This document shows, piece by piece, positions 10,940 through 59,200 of a stretch of DNA of 64,000 bases (within the stretch, counting starts at the first letter, position 1; each line of letters starts with the position of its first letter). The DNA is from Sciurus carolinensis (taxonomy: Eukaryota > Chordata > Mammalia > Rodentia > Sciuridae), in NCBI RefSeq assembly GCF_902686445.1, contig NC_062217.1, positions 86,981,758 to 87,045,757 of the forward strand, written 5' to 3'. The notes under the pieces are model-generated. The model saw nothing but the letters and a program-made list of their open reading frames with translations, was not told the DNA's origin and ran no database searches. Made by a program: the position numbers and the translations under genes.

Positions 10940-11125
10940 TTTTAAACTTTGATTTGTATTGGTACCGGGAGATTGAACCCAGGGGAGCTCAACCATTCAA
11001 ACACATCCCCAGCCCTTTTTTATACTTTATTTGCTAAATTGCTGAGGCTGGCTTTGAACTATTGATTCTCCTGGCTCAGCCTCTGGAGCCACTGGGATTA
11101 CAGACGTGCGTCACCACGCCCGGCT
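10940..11125 (-). mobile_element. B1-dID composite SINE
   Basis: Reverse ID 'ggtaccgggagattgaaccc', reverse B1 ending 'gggattacagacgtgcgtca'. Confidence 0.85.
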
Positions 11126-11436
11126 AAACTGGGTCTTCATTAAGTCAAATCCAGCCAAAATGGAAAGCAAAGATAAAAAAAAAAAACTTGTGGGTTTCTA
11201 TATTAGCTTTGGGTCTCCTGTGCTTGCCTGCTCAGCAGGGAACTCGGAGCTCTATTACTCCCGCGTATGCTCCCTTTAACTTTCAAAGGCGTAGCTTCAG
11301 AGCCCACTCCACTACCTACTCTCCATCTGCAAAACATGTTTTCCACTCCGCTCGGACACCACCCCCACCAGCCAAACTTCCGCGGCAGGGGCGGAAGGCG
11401 GCGCGCAGTCCATTCCCTAGGCAACGTCTGTCGCGT

Positions 11437-11457
11437 GGCATCTCTGGGAGCTGTAGT
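11437..11457 (-). promoter_or_regulatory. ZNF143/THAP11-like motif (minus)
   Basis: Reverse complement reads ACTACAGCTCCCAGAGATGC, close to the known consensus ACTACAnnTCCCAGnATGC. Confidence 0.6.
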
Positions 11458-11507
11458 TTGTATGGATGCAGCGGTGCCCATGCACAAGCTCGAAGGGACC
11501 GGCGGGA

Positions 11508-11527
11508 ACTACACTTCCCAGGATCCC
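11508..11527 (+). promoter_or_regulatory. ZNF143/THAP11-like motif (plus)
   Basis: ACTACACTTCCCAGGATCCC on the plus strand matches the 5' half of the consensus well and the 3' half partly. About 50 bp separate it from the opposed motif. Confidence 0.6.
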
Positions 11528-11539
11528 ACGGGACAGGGT

Positions 11540-11663
11540 AGGCTGGGTCTTGTCCGGGGGCGTGGCTCCGGTCGCCGCGGTAATTGTGGCGGCTCATTCG
11601 TAAATGCCAAGGTGATTTTGTCGTTAGTTCAAGTGGACTGAACCGAAGAAGCTTCGCTGATCG
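11540..11663 (+). other. CENPJ: Putative CENPJ non-coding exon 1
   Basis: Placed here because exon 2 starts with 5' UTR and needs an upstream exon, and this is the only CpG-island promoter on this side. Candidate donors are TCG|GTAATT at 11663/11664 and AAG|GTGATT at 11611/11612; neither is a strong consensus. The start is unknown. Confidence 0.4.
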
Positions 11664-13065
11664 GTAATTCGTGGGCGAAAGGAGCGGAGGAACTCGTCCG
11701 CTGCTTGGGTCCTGAGAGGGCCGGGGTGCAACGAAGCGCCGGGCTTGGGCCTCGGCACTGAATCGCCGGGTCGCGGAGGGAACCGGGCGCTCGCAGTGCA
11801 GAGGCTTCATCGGTTAGCGCCGCTTTGTTCTTCCAAGAGCTTGGGGAGCCTACCTCTTTGGTTAGGTGGGTCTCTGTCGTGGTCTGGGACTCACCTGAAG
11901 CTCCTGTTACACGCTCAGGAGGAGCAGTCCGCTCAGGCATTGGCGGTGGAGTGGCCTCATTTGCTGTCCTCCATCAGGGCCTGTCTCGCCCAACCTTGTC
12001 AGGGCTTTTCTTTGAAAGCGTTGTGTGTATTCGCGGCTTTCAAAGGAAGTAGTGTATTTTGGGGGACAAATCACCTCCTCAGCCCAACTAGTTACTTTTC
12101 AAGGGTCTGAAGGTAGATTTGAATTTGTTGTTTTGTCACCAGTGCAGAGAATTTTATCCTCCCCCCGTGCCGCACCCCCCATTGTTTTAAAGAAAGTTTA
12201 CATTGCACTCTTTGGAGGCTTCAAAGCTGTCGATTTGTCAGACTTTTAAAAAACGGCTTTATTGAGGTGTAATTGATAAACAGTAAAAACAGCATGTCTG
12301 ATGCTCAACAGTTTGGTGAGTTTGATGTATTCGTAATCCGTGTCACTCAGATTTTAGTATGTGAAAAGTGAGTACACATTAATTTAAAAAAATTAAAAAA
12401 TTTTTGCTATGTATGCTTTGCTGATGTCTTAGGTATCAGTAATAAATTGAAGATTCAGGTAAAACAGTATGTTTAATGCTGATGTTATATATATTTTACT
12501 TAGGATCATAATAATGAAGTGAAGGTACAAAGATTTGTCTTTTAAAAAAATTTTTTTTAAGTGGGGTCTATCTAGATGCACATCTGCATTCCACCTGTCA
12601 CTCTGTTAGGGAATTTTTGACATTTTCCACGTTACAAAATGACCTGAAATCTTGTCTCCTTTCTAATTTTGGATTTCAAAAAATTTCCTTCTAAGGTTAT
12701 TAAAGTTTAACCAAGATTTTCAGGCTGATTTTGATGAAAATTTCTTACTTTTTAAGATTGGTTTCCAACCTAAAAATAATTAGAATTAGTTTGCTTAGAA
12801 CAGATTTTTAGAAATCACTATTTAGGAGGTACCCAGTAAAGTGTGCTATTCTCAAGGTTACTGCCCAGTGTGTACACTCCCTTAAGGTAGGAGCCCCTTG
12901 GCAGTCAATACCCAGCCTCATATTCCTGGATAACCACAATCATGACTTGTATAAATGAAGATTTATTTTGCCTCTTCATGAACTTTGTGTAATAGGAAAC
13001 ATACACTACATATTTGTGTCTTAATTTTCTCTCATCATTACTCATTCATATTGTTGCCTGTAGCG

Positions 13066-13255
13066 GTTTTTTTTATTTTTCTTTATTTTTTGTGCTAGGG
13101 ATTGAACCACGGAGCTCTTTACCACTGAGCTACATCCACAGTCCTTTTTATTTTTTATTTTGAGGCAGGAGCTCTCTAAGTTGTTGAGAGCAGTGCTAAG
13201 TTGCTGATATTGGCCTTGAACTTGAGTTTCTCCTGCCTCCAAGCCCAGCTAGTAG
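13066..13255 (-). mobile_element. B1-dID composite SINE
   Basis: Reverse ID 'gctagggattgaaccacgg', reverse B1 'ctaagttgctgatattggcc'. Confidence 0.8.
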
Positions 13256-13485
13256 GTTTTTTTTTTTTTTTTAAATGCCTGAATAACTGGTTGTCAAAGT
13301 GTGATGTCAGTGTGTAAGGAAACATAAACCACAGACATTTTTGTCTTTGAATATTGAATGATTGACAAACATTCTTTTATTCTAAGAAAATATTTAGTTG
13401 ATAGTAGGAATTAATAATGCACTAAACCTGTAAAGCTCTCCCCCAACTCAACCAGGAAGTGGTGGTAACAAAATAATATCATTGG

Positions 13486-13665
13486 CCAACCCAGTGGCGG
13501 CATACCTGTAATCACAGCAATCTTCAAAACCGGTCTCAGCAATTTAGCAAGTCCCTAAGCAATTTAGAGACACTGTGTCTCAAAATTTAAAAAAAGGGCT
13601 GGGGATGTGACTCAAATTAACCATCCCTGGGTTCAATCCCTAGTACCAAACCAACACAACCCAAT
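13486..13665 (+). mobile_element. B1-dID composite SINE
   Basis: 'cctgtaatcacagcaatctt ... ctgtgtctcaaaattt' then 'ggctggggatgtgactcaaa' and 'gggttcaatccctagtacc'. Confidence 0.8.
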
Positions 13666-13884
13666 ATTATTAAGTTCACTGTCTTCCTATAAACTGGTGA
13701 GTCATAGCATTTAAATGTACTGAAAAATTTAAACATTTAAACATTTTTGTCCGTGATACTGTTCACGGATTCTGCTTCAGAAAACTGAGCACAGTATGTA
13801 TCATACAGTGGAATGAAACTACAAAGGGGAAACAGTGGTCTCTTGTTTGAAAATTTCATTAAATCCATAAATAAAGCATTTTCT

Positions 13885-14102
13885 TCTTCTTTTTTTTCTT
13901 TTCCTTTATTTTTTGGTGTTTGTGTGTGGTACTGAGGGTTGAACCCAGGGATGCTTTATGACTGAGTTACATCTCCAGCCCTTCTTAATTTTCACTTTGA
14001 GACAGGGTCTCTAAATTGTGGTGGCTGGCTTTGAATTTATGATTCTTCTGCTTAAGCTTCCTAAGTAGCTAGGATTACAGGTGTGTGCCATTGCATCTAG
14101 TT
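13885..14102 (-). mobile_element. B1-dID composite SINE
   Basis: Reverse ID 'gtactgagggttgaacccag', reverse B1 ending 'ggattacaggtgtgtgccat'. Confidence 0.85.
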
Positions 14103-14191
14103 AAATCCAGATTTTTGACCTGTCATGAGAACTAATTTTCATGTCTAACTGGAATTCTTTGTTAGATTATTAAAATATCTATTCACAGTTT

Positions 14192-14337
14192 TAATTTTTT
14201 TATTTAAAAAAATTTTTTAGTTGTAGATGGACATAATTCCTTTATTTTATTTATATTTATGTGGTGCTGAGGATCAAACCCAGTGCCTCACACATGCTAG
14301 GCAAGTGCTCTACCACTGAGCTACAACCCCAGCCCCA
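14192..14337 (-). mobile_element. ID SINE with long tail
   Basis: 'ttttagttgtagatggacat' tail part then 'gtgctgaggatcaaacccag ... actgagctacaacccc'. Confidence 0.85.
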
Positions 14338-14727
14338 TAGGTTCAATTTTTGAAGCTATGAATAGATAACATTTTTTTTGTAAATTTAGATGATCTTTGA
14401 GAAAAGATGTACCTAACTTGGTCACTTTCTCTAATTGCACCACTCATATAAAACTAAAGAAAATATTGTAATTTTTTTCGAGCTTTGAATCAATTCAGTT
14501 AGAAGGGTTTGTGAACAATTATTTGGTCATTTAATTAGACCTCTTTGTAAAATGTCTTCTTTAATCTTATTAAAATATCTTCTTAAATCTCATAATTTTT
14601 GGACAAATAAATTCATTTATCTTTATAAATTTAAATATATGAATTTATGAATAAATATCTTTAACAAATTTATTTATCTTTTCTCCATCTAAAAATGTTT
14701 TCTCCCCAGTCCTTTCTGTTGGTGCAA

Positions 14728-14834
14728 GTTTGTTTTTGTTTTTGTGTTTTGGGTGCTGGAGATTGAACCCAGGGCCTTGGCACATACTGGGTATGTGCTC
14801 TGTCTACCACTGAACCACATACTCAGTCAGCCCT
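14728..14834 (-). mobile_element. ID SINE
   Basis: 'ggtgctggagattgaaccca ... ctaccactgaaccaca'. Confidence 0.8.
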
Positions 14835-15021
14835 CTTTCTTTCCATGCAGTTGTTTTTAATATCTGGCCAAATCTACAAGTTCTGATCCTGTTGAGAATT
14901 ATTTCAAATTGTTTTGTTGGCTATTTACTTCTAATACAGAGAACTAATTACATCAATTCATTTTTATAATTGAGAGTAAACATATCAGAAGTTACTGTTT
15001 TTGCCAAAAGCAACTCAATTC

Positions 15022-15122
15022 TTTATTTTTTTAATTTAATTTTTTTGTGGGGCTAGGGATCAAACCTATACCTTGCACATTCTAGGGGAGCACTGTGCCA
15101 TAGAGGTACTCTCCTCAGCCCC
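15022..15122 (-). mobile_element. ID SINE, diverged
   Basis: 'tggggctagggatcaaacct ... ctctcctcagcccc'. Confidence 0.75.
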
Positions 15123-15349
15123 TACTTTTTTTTTTTTTTTTAAACACAACAATAACTTTTAAAATCTGTTCTACCACATCAAATTGCAGTTGCCATTTGG
15201 TGTGAAACTTGCAACATACCTTCTAGTCTTTTCCTTCACTCTTTTGGTCATAGTACTAACTTCTGCATCTCCAATTCTTCAGTAGTGTGCATGTTTGTGA
15301 ATTAAAGATTGTTTGTGCTTATATTTTTTTTAAACTAGAAAAATAATAA

Positions 15350-15430
15350 TGTCGAGCCTGGACTTGAGATCCTCTTGCCTCAGCCTCCTGAGTTGCTGGT
15401 ATTATAGACCTGCATCACTGAGCCCAGTTC
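15350..15430 (-). mobile_element. B1 fragment
   Basis: 'cctcttgcctcagcctcctg ... cactgagcccag'. Confidence 0.65.
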
Positions 15431-16041
15431 TGATTTATTTTTTTTATTTTTAAATTTTTTTCTGATTTATTTTAAACTTATTTTTAGCAAACTTTTATCA
15501 GGTTCCTTCTGTCTGCCAGACATAGTGATAGGCAGTGGAGAATATACAGATACCTTTCAGAAGGAGCTCCACAATTTATGGTAGAGTATGAACCTGAAAG
15601 CAAAATGCTACAGAAACTGAGATAAATGCTGCAACAGTCAAGTCATGAACCTTTAGGAATACAAATGAGGGACAGCCTAGTGAGCAAGGGATTATAGGGA
15701 AATGGGGGAGGAAAGTCAGGGAAACAGTACCAGGTAAAGCTGTGTGGAGTGGTGTTGATGGTAATGGTAGTGACAACTTTCCTTCTGGAACTAGGGAGAA
15801 AAAAGGTTCCCTAGTTGGACCAAAAAGCAAGAAAATGCTTAGTGTGGGTAATAGCTGACAATGGTAGTGAGTTTATTAAATGAGTGACTTAGAAAGTGTC
15901 TTAGCTTTCATAGGTCAATTGATCTAGCACTTGAATAATAATGTCATTAGTAACTGAATGTTTCGAGCCGAGGGATCTCAGGTTTTCTTATACAATTTGG
16001 GTATTTTGGAGACAAAAACAAACAAAAAACCCCATGTAACT

Positions 16042-16190
16042 TTTTTTTTTTTTAAACATTTTTTAGTTGGCATGGACATTTATTATTATTATTATTTTTT
16101 AAATTTATTTCCATGTGGTGCAGAGAGTCGAACACAGTGCCTCACACGTGCTAGGCAAGCGCTCTACCACTGAGCCACAAACCCAGCCCA
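16042..16190 (-). mobile_element. ID SINE with visible TSD
   Basis: T run, 'ttttttagttggcatggaca' tail part and 'gtggtgcagagagtcgaaca' core. Flanked by CCCCATGTAACT and CCCCGTGTAACT (about 16031-16042 and 16192-16203). Confidence 0.85.
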
Positions 16191-16414
16191 ACCCCGTGTA
16201 ACTTAATGTTCAATTGATTTGTTGGTTAAAGTCTTTTGTATATTTAATGTTGAATAAATTTTTGTGGTGGGTTGAGATTTGGACCAGTTTTGGGTAGAAT
16301 TTTAATAGGTTTAACTGATACTTTTTTGTTGACTATCTTTGTCTACAGGTGTTGGAAATCAATAGCTCTTCTGACTTTTCCATTATTTAAATATAATAGT
16401 GTCATTGGACTAAA

Positions 16415-52901
<36,487 letters not shown>

Positions 52902-53043
52902 CGATCCTTGTGTGACTGTAATCATGAAGTAACATTGATTTTCCTGTCCAAAAAAAAAATGTACATTTCTTGTGGATTCTGTTGTTTAATTTATATGGAT
53001 TGTGTATATGTGTGTGAATAAATGTAAAAGATTATGTTTGGAT
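52902..53043 (+). terminator. CENPJ: CENPJ 3' UTR and poly(A) signal
   Basis: Short 3' UTR. AATAAA at 53017-53022 followed by a GT-rich stretch; cleavage is expected about 15-25 bases later. No other canonical signal lies between the stop and this one. Confidence 0.8.
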
Positions 53044-53654
53044 TTGAAACTAAACTTCATAGTTTCATTTTATATTTGAAATGTACAAGGATAGCTTTCA
53101 TTTATAATTCACCTATCCTGTCTTTCTACAGTTAGACTAAGGAAAACATCATAACTTATGAACTATGTACAAGTTTCTAAATAATGTTTTGCATTGGAGA
53201 TGGTTATAAAAACCAGGAAGTACAACACAAACATCACATAAATGTCTCTCAGGCACAGCAGGCATACAACATGGACTCGCACAGAAAGCATACTCAGAGG
53301 TCTCTCAAGTCAAAATATTAATGTTTGATTAGTATCACAATTAAAATGATCAACAGAGGCTCATTAATTTTAATAGAATGGGGAATAACACTGAGTGATT
53401 ACAAATAGGTTCAACAGTATTATGGTAGTGGTAGATAATCTTATAACAAGACTGAAAAAAAAAAAAAAACAGGACAACTGAGAGTGAAGTGGCTATTATT
53501 GATGGACCGCAACTACCTTGATGTTATCAACAGTGAGGCTTTAGGCTCACAGAAGCAAGCTGTCGTTGAAGAAGGGCAAGTCAGTCACCTACTCTAAATT
53601 TATATAATAGGGCAGTAAATTTTGATAATTCCCTGGTTTAAAAAAAATTAGGAT

Positions 53655-53850
53655 TTTTTTTTTTTTTTTTTTTTTGTATTAAGGATTAAACTCAGGGGCG
53701 CTCTACCACTAAGCTATATTCTCTCTCTTTTTTTTAAATTTTATTTTGGACAGGGCTCTTTACACTGCTCAGGTTGGCCTGGAACCTGCATTCCTCCTGC
53801 TTTTAGCCTCTGAGTAGCTGGTGTGCACCACCTCCCCAAGCTAGGACAGT
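53655..53850 (-). mobile_element. B1-dID composite SINE
   Basis: T run, 'gtattaaggattaaactcag', then reverse B1 'ggttggcctggaacctgcat'. Confidence 0.8.
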
Positions 53851-54089
53851 AAGTTAATAATGACTCAGTTTTAAAAAGAATGTCTCAATTCTAGGTGATA
53901 TAAAAATTGAAGATGAAAACAAACTTTAGAACTTTTCAATAAAAATGAGCTATATTACTTCAGGATAAGTAAGGATTTTTAAATAATACCCAAAAAAAAA
54001 AAAAAAAAACCCCACAAATCTTAAAGGAAAAGGTTGATAAATGGTAAATGAGTGAAAAAGTTTGTCAAAAGCTAGTACAAGAAAGGGAA

Positions 54090-54330
54090 AAGGATGCCTG
54101 TTGTGGTGGCTCACACCTGTAATCCCAGCTACTTAGGAGGCTGAGGCAGTTTGAGAAATATAAGTTTGAGGCTAGCCTGGGCAACTTGGCAAGAACCCTT
54201 ACTTAAAATAAAAAATAAAATTAAAAGGGCTTAGGAATATAGCTCCATGGTAGAGATCTTGCCTAGCATAAGGACCTTCTAGTTCAATACCAAGCATCTC
54301 ACCACCACCACCACCACCAAAAAAAAAAAG
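54090..54330 (+). mobile_element. B1-dID composite SINE
   Basis: 'ggctcacacctgtaatccca ... ggcaacttggcaagaaccc' then 'ggcttaggaatatagctcca', with (CCA)n and A tail. Confidence 0.85.
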
Positions 54331-54339
54331 CCAGACAGA

Positions 54340-55400
54340 AGACTAGAAGATAAATAAGCTTGACAAAAGATTACTATAAAGAACATATGAACAATTCCTA
54401 TAAATCAAAAAATTGCAAACAACTTGTTATGATTTGGATGTGAGGTGTCCCCCGAAAGCTCACATGCGAGACAATGCAGAAAGGTTCAGAGGAGAAATAA
54501 TTGGGTTGTAAGAGTCTTAACCCAGTGAGTTAATCCCTGATAGGATTAATTGAAGTGGTAGAGTATGGCTGAAGGAGGTGGGAACTGGAGTGTGGCTATG
54601 GGGTATATATTTTGTGTCTGGAGAGTAGAGTCTGTTCTGATGGTGCAAGCTGCTTCTGTCTGCCATGCTCTTGCCCCGTGAGGTTCTGCCTCACCTCCAT
54701 CCCGGAGGAATGGATCAGCCTTCTGTGGACTAAGATCTCTGAAACTATGAGCCCTCAAATAAACCTTTCCTCCTCTATAATTGTGCTGGTTGGATCATAT
54801 TGTCACAACAGTGAAATAGCTGACTAAAACACAACTCAGTAGAAAAATGAATCAAAGATATAATAAGCAATAAATGTGTAAAATGTTCACTATTGTATTA
54901 ATTCTATTAATGTATATTAAAACAATGAGATACCTTTTTATACTCATGTTATATTCTGGCAAATAAAGGTCTGACTGCACCAAAAGCTGATTAGGAACAT
55001 ATCTGGTAAACTTTAACGATTTTTTTAGAAAGTAATTATTTCTCTGACCCTGAAAATCCCACTATTATGTATATATCCTAGAAAACCTCTCATATGTACA
55101 TGAGGGCCCTACAGCAGAATATTTGTAATTGAGAAAAAACTGGTGACCATCTAATACCTAATCCTAATAAATTATGCACTAAATGGGTATAGCAGTGAAA
55201 GTGAATAAAATAAAACTACACACACCAACACAGGTAAATAGTGCAAATAAAATAGAAAAAAAAAGATAACAGTGTGATACCACATACATTAAAAAATAAA
55301 GCAATAGTACATCTGATTTATGGATACATCATATACAGTAAAATTATAAAGACCTATGTGAGAAGGCTAAACACCAAATCACATGTCTGTCTCAAGCAGA
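54340..55400 (+). mobile_element. Old L1 (L1M/L1ME-type) fragment, split by an LTR
   Basis: 'aaaacaatgagatacctttt', 'gtatatatcctagaaaacct' and 'gcagaatatttgtaattgag' follow the order of the ORF2 end/3' region of old L1s. Heavily mutated. The MaLR LTR sits inside it. Confidence 0.65.
54425..54831 (+). mobile_element. MaLR-type solo LTR with exact 5-bp TSD
   Basis: Runs from TGTTATGATTTGG to CTAAAACA; flanked by CAACT at 54420-54424 and 54832-54836, the 5-base duplication usual for this class. Contains 'aataaacctttcc'. No internal region. Confidence 0.9.
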
Positions 55401-55474
55401 ATTGTCAGGTATAAAATGAACTGAATTTTTTTTATGTTGTAACTAAATTTTGAATACAGTAAAAACAAAAATAT

Positions 55475-55655
55475 TTGAAAGAAATATTTATTAGCCGTTT
55501 TTTCACACCATTTTTAACAGTTCAACATGTAAGAATAAGGGGGAAAAAAATAACAGCACTACTTGCAGAATAAGTCAAGAAAACTAAGCCTGAAATGGTC
55601 TAAATAAAACAGAAAACTTTCCTCTGGGCTCTTGTAGATGCTCTGCACTGTCCAC
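55475..55655 (-). other. RNF17: Probable RNF17 3' UTR exon with poly(A) signal
   Basis: Minus-strand acceptor TTTTTTAG|GTGGAC at 55655 with a good pyrimidine tract, and AATAAA (minus) at 55492-55487. It would join the donor lying one base after the RNF17 stop codon. If that donor is not used, the 3' UTR simply continues from 56136. Confidence 0.5.
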
Positions 55656-56135
55656 CTAAAAAACAAAATGTGTGTTACTTTAAACCTCTGCTTAATGTAA
55701 ATGTTCACATCTAGTTGCTGAATCACAAGATATGAATCCAAGGTAGAAGTATCTGTTAGCCCAATGCTTTAATAACTATTAGGAGCTAACTGTTCAGTTG
55801 TGCCACATACACACCACAGTCCTGTGCCTGAATTACTTATGGTGCCCACTATCCCATCCTGCTCACCCCATACCCATCTGGTACTAGGAATGTCACAACA
55901 GCCAGTTGTGACATAAATATGTTCTCATAAATATGGGGCCTCAGATGCTGATGCTCAAGAGGTAAGAAGGGAATAAGAATCTGGAGGAGAGATTCTTTTA
56001 GAGCTTTATTATCATTCCTTTGAGAAATCAAGGAAAGTAAAAGGGTGCTTTTATAAGCAAGTTAGCATTAATTTGTGCTGTGGCAGTCACATGCTTCATG
56101 CCAACTAGAAGAGTGGATGAGAAAAGTACACTTAC

Positions 56136-56235
56136 ATCATTCATCTCTGTCTGCGAGCCCCATTTCTACTAAAGACATATGAACTGGATACTGTTCATCT
56201 TCATATAATGTCACTATTTGTTCTGGTGCCTGGGC
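56136..56235 (-). CDS. RNF17: RNF17 last coding exon
   Basis: Acceptor ATTTTAG before 56235; encodes 32 residues ([15 protein letters not shown] ... MGLADRDE) and TGA at 56139-56137. One base later a strong donor (T|GTAAGT) begins, so splicing to a UTR exon is likely. Confidence 0.93.
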
Positions 56236-59200
56236 CTAAAATTGAAAGATATAGCTGTCAACAAAACAATGTCTCTGTAGCCCTTTCTTTCCCTCCTATA
56301 TCTGGTCATTCACATAGGAGGGAAAAATTGTTCTCTAGATTTATTTCTAATTTATACTTTGTATTTCCAAAGGGCATCAGCAGTGGTTTCCTGCTAAATC
56401 CCATTCCTCTTTTTTTTTCTGCTCTATTTAAACTGTAATTAAATCTCAAGGGTTTTCTAGGTGGAGTCCGTGGACTTTAATTAATTACCATTACCATGTT
56501 AAAGTTGATGTGCATTCCACACTCAAAGCCCCCTGTTTGCATAAACTGAGTATATTTTGACTGTTATTCACAGAGGTGAAAAAATACTTATCTGTAAGAA
56601 ATACTTGCCCTTTATATTTTCACTGGCTTAAGAGAAATCCTACGTGAACAATACACACACACAAACACCAGTGTGATATGCATAGGAATCTTCAAACAGC
56701 ACTTACATTACTGTCTCATGAAATCATAGTTTACGTGTAGGAATCCCAAAGTCATAGGACCAGGCAGGTAGCACAAAGGAAAGAAGCAGGCAGGCAGGGT
56801 TGATCAATACCAGTGGTGAGGATGAGGGCAACCTGAAGGTCACCTTTCCATCTAGCACCAGTCTAGCTGAGGGCCTTATTGGGAAGATTTGGGATTCCTA
56901 TAATATAGATATATTTCTATAACATCGTCATCTCTGCAAATTACCTATACCTCTGTTGTAGTACTTATTGCATTTCAGATTAATTAGTGGTTTGCATGTT
57001 TGTTTCTCCCTTTGATTACAGGATATATATCTTGATCATTTTAAACTTACTCATTACCTATGATGACAGGGATCATAAAAGCTTGTTATATATAAGCTAA
57101 AACACCATTTTAATAAGCCTTAAAAATTTCCCTATAGCATGCACAACTTTTTATGCCTTGACTATTACCTTTTTTTCATGTAGATTTACACAGAAACAAA
57201 ACACTTTACAAGATTAATAGGAATTGTTGGAAATCGCTTTTAAGAGTATTTTGGCTAATGAAGATAGATATTTACCATGGAGGAAGCATACAGCTGTTTT
57301 CCTTGAAGACAGTCTATCATAGCCCACAATGCTTCCATGCTCCACTTGGGACAATATGGTATTCTTGTCTTTCCTGAGTCTCTTACGGGAGGTTTAAACC
57401 CAGCCAAGAGAACCTTTATGGCTCGGGCTGGGTACTGCATAAGATGAAGAGGAATTTGACGCAGTCTGTCACAAAAAAAAAAAAAAAATTCTTAAAATGT
57501 TCAGAATGTCACAATTCAAGTTCTCTCACAGTTGAAACTATAAAACTCTTAGGAGAAAATTATAATAAAAAATCTTCATGATATTGGATTTTGCAATCTT
57601 TTGGATATGAAACCAAAAGCATAGCCAAGAAAAGAAAAATCAGATAAAATGGATTTCAACAGTAAAAGCTTCTGTGAATCAAAGGCAGTCCGTGGGATGG
57701 AAGAAAGTACAAATAAAAATGGACATTTCTCCAAAGGGAATATATAAATGGTGAACAAGCACATGAAAAGATGCTCAGCATCACTGATTATTAGGGAAAT
57801 GCAAATCCAATTCACAAGGAAATCTCACCTTGCACCCATTAGGATGACAAGGAAGGAAGGAATGAAGGGAAGGAGCAGAAGGTGGGAGGGCAGGAAGAGA
57901 GGGATGGAGGTGGGGGAGAGAGAAAACCCCCAAGTAGAAAACTGTTGGTGAAGCTATGGAAAAACTGGAATCCCTGGGAGAAACTGAAATCCCTATTGGG
58001 AATGTGAAATGGTGTAGCTGTTGTAGAAACCAGTTTATGACAGTTCCTTAAAGAAGGAAAATTAGAATTAATATTTGGTCTAGTAATTCCATTTCTAAAT
58101 ATATATCTAAAATAACTGAAAACAAGGTCTCAGATATTTGTATACACATGTCATAGGAACAATATTCACAACAGGTAAAAGGTGGAACACAAATATCCAC
58201 TGAATGACGAATGAATAAGATGTGTACATAAACCATAATTTCAGCCTTAAAAAATGAAATTCTGACAGATGCCATAACACAGATGAATCTTGAGAACAAT
58301 GCTAAGTAAAATAAGACAAAAGGATGAATGCTGTATGATTTAACTTGTATGAAGTACCTAGAATAGGCAAATTCATAGAAATATAAAGTAAATAACAGTT
58401 ATCAGAGGCTAGGTGAGGATGAAATGGGGCATTATTGTTTAATTGATACAGAGCTTCTGTTTGGATTGATGAAAAAAGTTCTGGAAATGAAAAGTGGTGA
58501 AAGTTGTGTGACAGTGTGCAAGTATTTAAAACCAATTATATATTTTAAAAACAGGTAGAAGTGTAAATTTATGTATACTGTACCACAATAAAAATCTAGA
58601 CTAAAAACAGCAAATACATAAACAGTTTTTAGAATAGTTTTTTCCTTTTAAAAGCAGAGGTAAGATGCTCCCAATAAAAAACAAAACTAGGAATTGCTAT
58701 TTCACCCCCCTTTTTAATTTTTTTTTTACCTTTTTACTGTCAGTTTTTCAGTTGATCCATAATCAACAAACTGTACCAGTACAGATAAAGGATTATATTC
58801 TTTAATGGATACAATCTTTGCTCTATACCATAAGCCATCAGCATATTCTGCAAGGCAAGGCATTTCTGGAAGACAGAAAAAGGGGAAAAATCATAAAATT
58901 GCCTCTGATTTTTTTCTTAATTTTTTTAGTTGTCAATCACCTTTTTATGTATGTATGTATGTATGTATGTATGTATTTGTGGTGCTGAGAATCAAACCCA
59001 GTGCCTCACACATGCTAGGCAAGTATTCCACCATTGAACTACAACCCCAGCCTTGTCTTTGATTTTTGTAAAAATGTTTTTTAATATAGAAAAGTACAAA
59101 GATGTAAATGTAACAACCATATGCTTACCACCCAGAATTTAAATAGAGAACAGCTGGCTTTATGTTGGCTTCTCCTTTTCTGCTTATATTTTATAAAAAT

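Larger units (their letters stand above)
11330..11800 (+). promoter_or_regulatory. CENPJ: CpG-island promoter of CENPJ
   Basis: CpG-rich block directly before the inferred exon 1, without a TATA box. It carries an X-box-like half-site with GGCAAC at 11414-11425 and two opposed ACTACA-n-TCCCAG-type motifs, one on each strand (11437-11457 and 11508-11527), as found in ZNF143/THAP11-bound housekeeping promoters. X-boxes bind RFX factors, which control many ciliary and centriolar genes; that link to CENPJ is inference. Confidence 0.75.
11664..16348 (+). other. CENPJ: CENPJ intron 1
   Basis: About 4.7 kb ending in a good pyrimidine tract and CTACAG at 16343-16348. It contains CpG-island tail to about 12,200, an old L1-like fragment at about 12250-12370, SINEs from 13066 to 16190, and an L2/MIR-like piece at about 15485-15580. 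No other gene seen. Confidence 0.6.
53044..55464. other. Convergent CENPJ-RNF17 intergenic gap
   Basis: About 2.4 kb between the two poly(A) signals. Contains a reverse B1-dID (53655-53850), a B1-dID (54090-54330), an old L1 fragment and a MaLR LTR. No gene seen. Confidence 0.6.

Noticed and set aside
11203..12249. Several overlapping open frames of 75-164 codons on both strands
   Set aside because: GC-rich promoter and intron 1 start of CENPJ; no splice or protein-family support.
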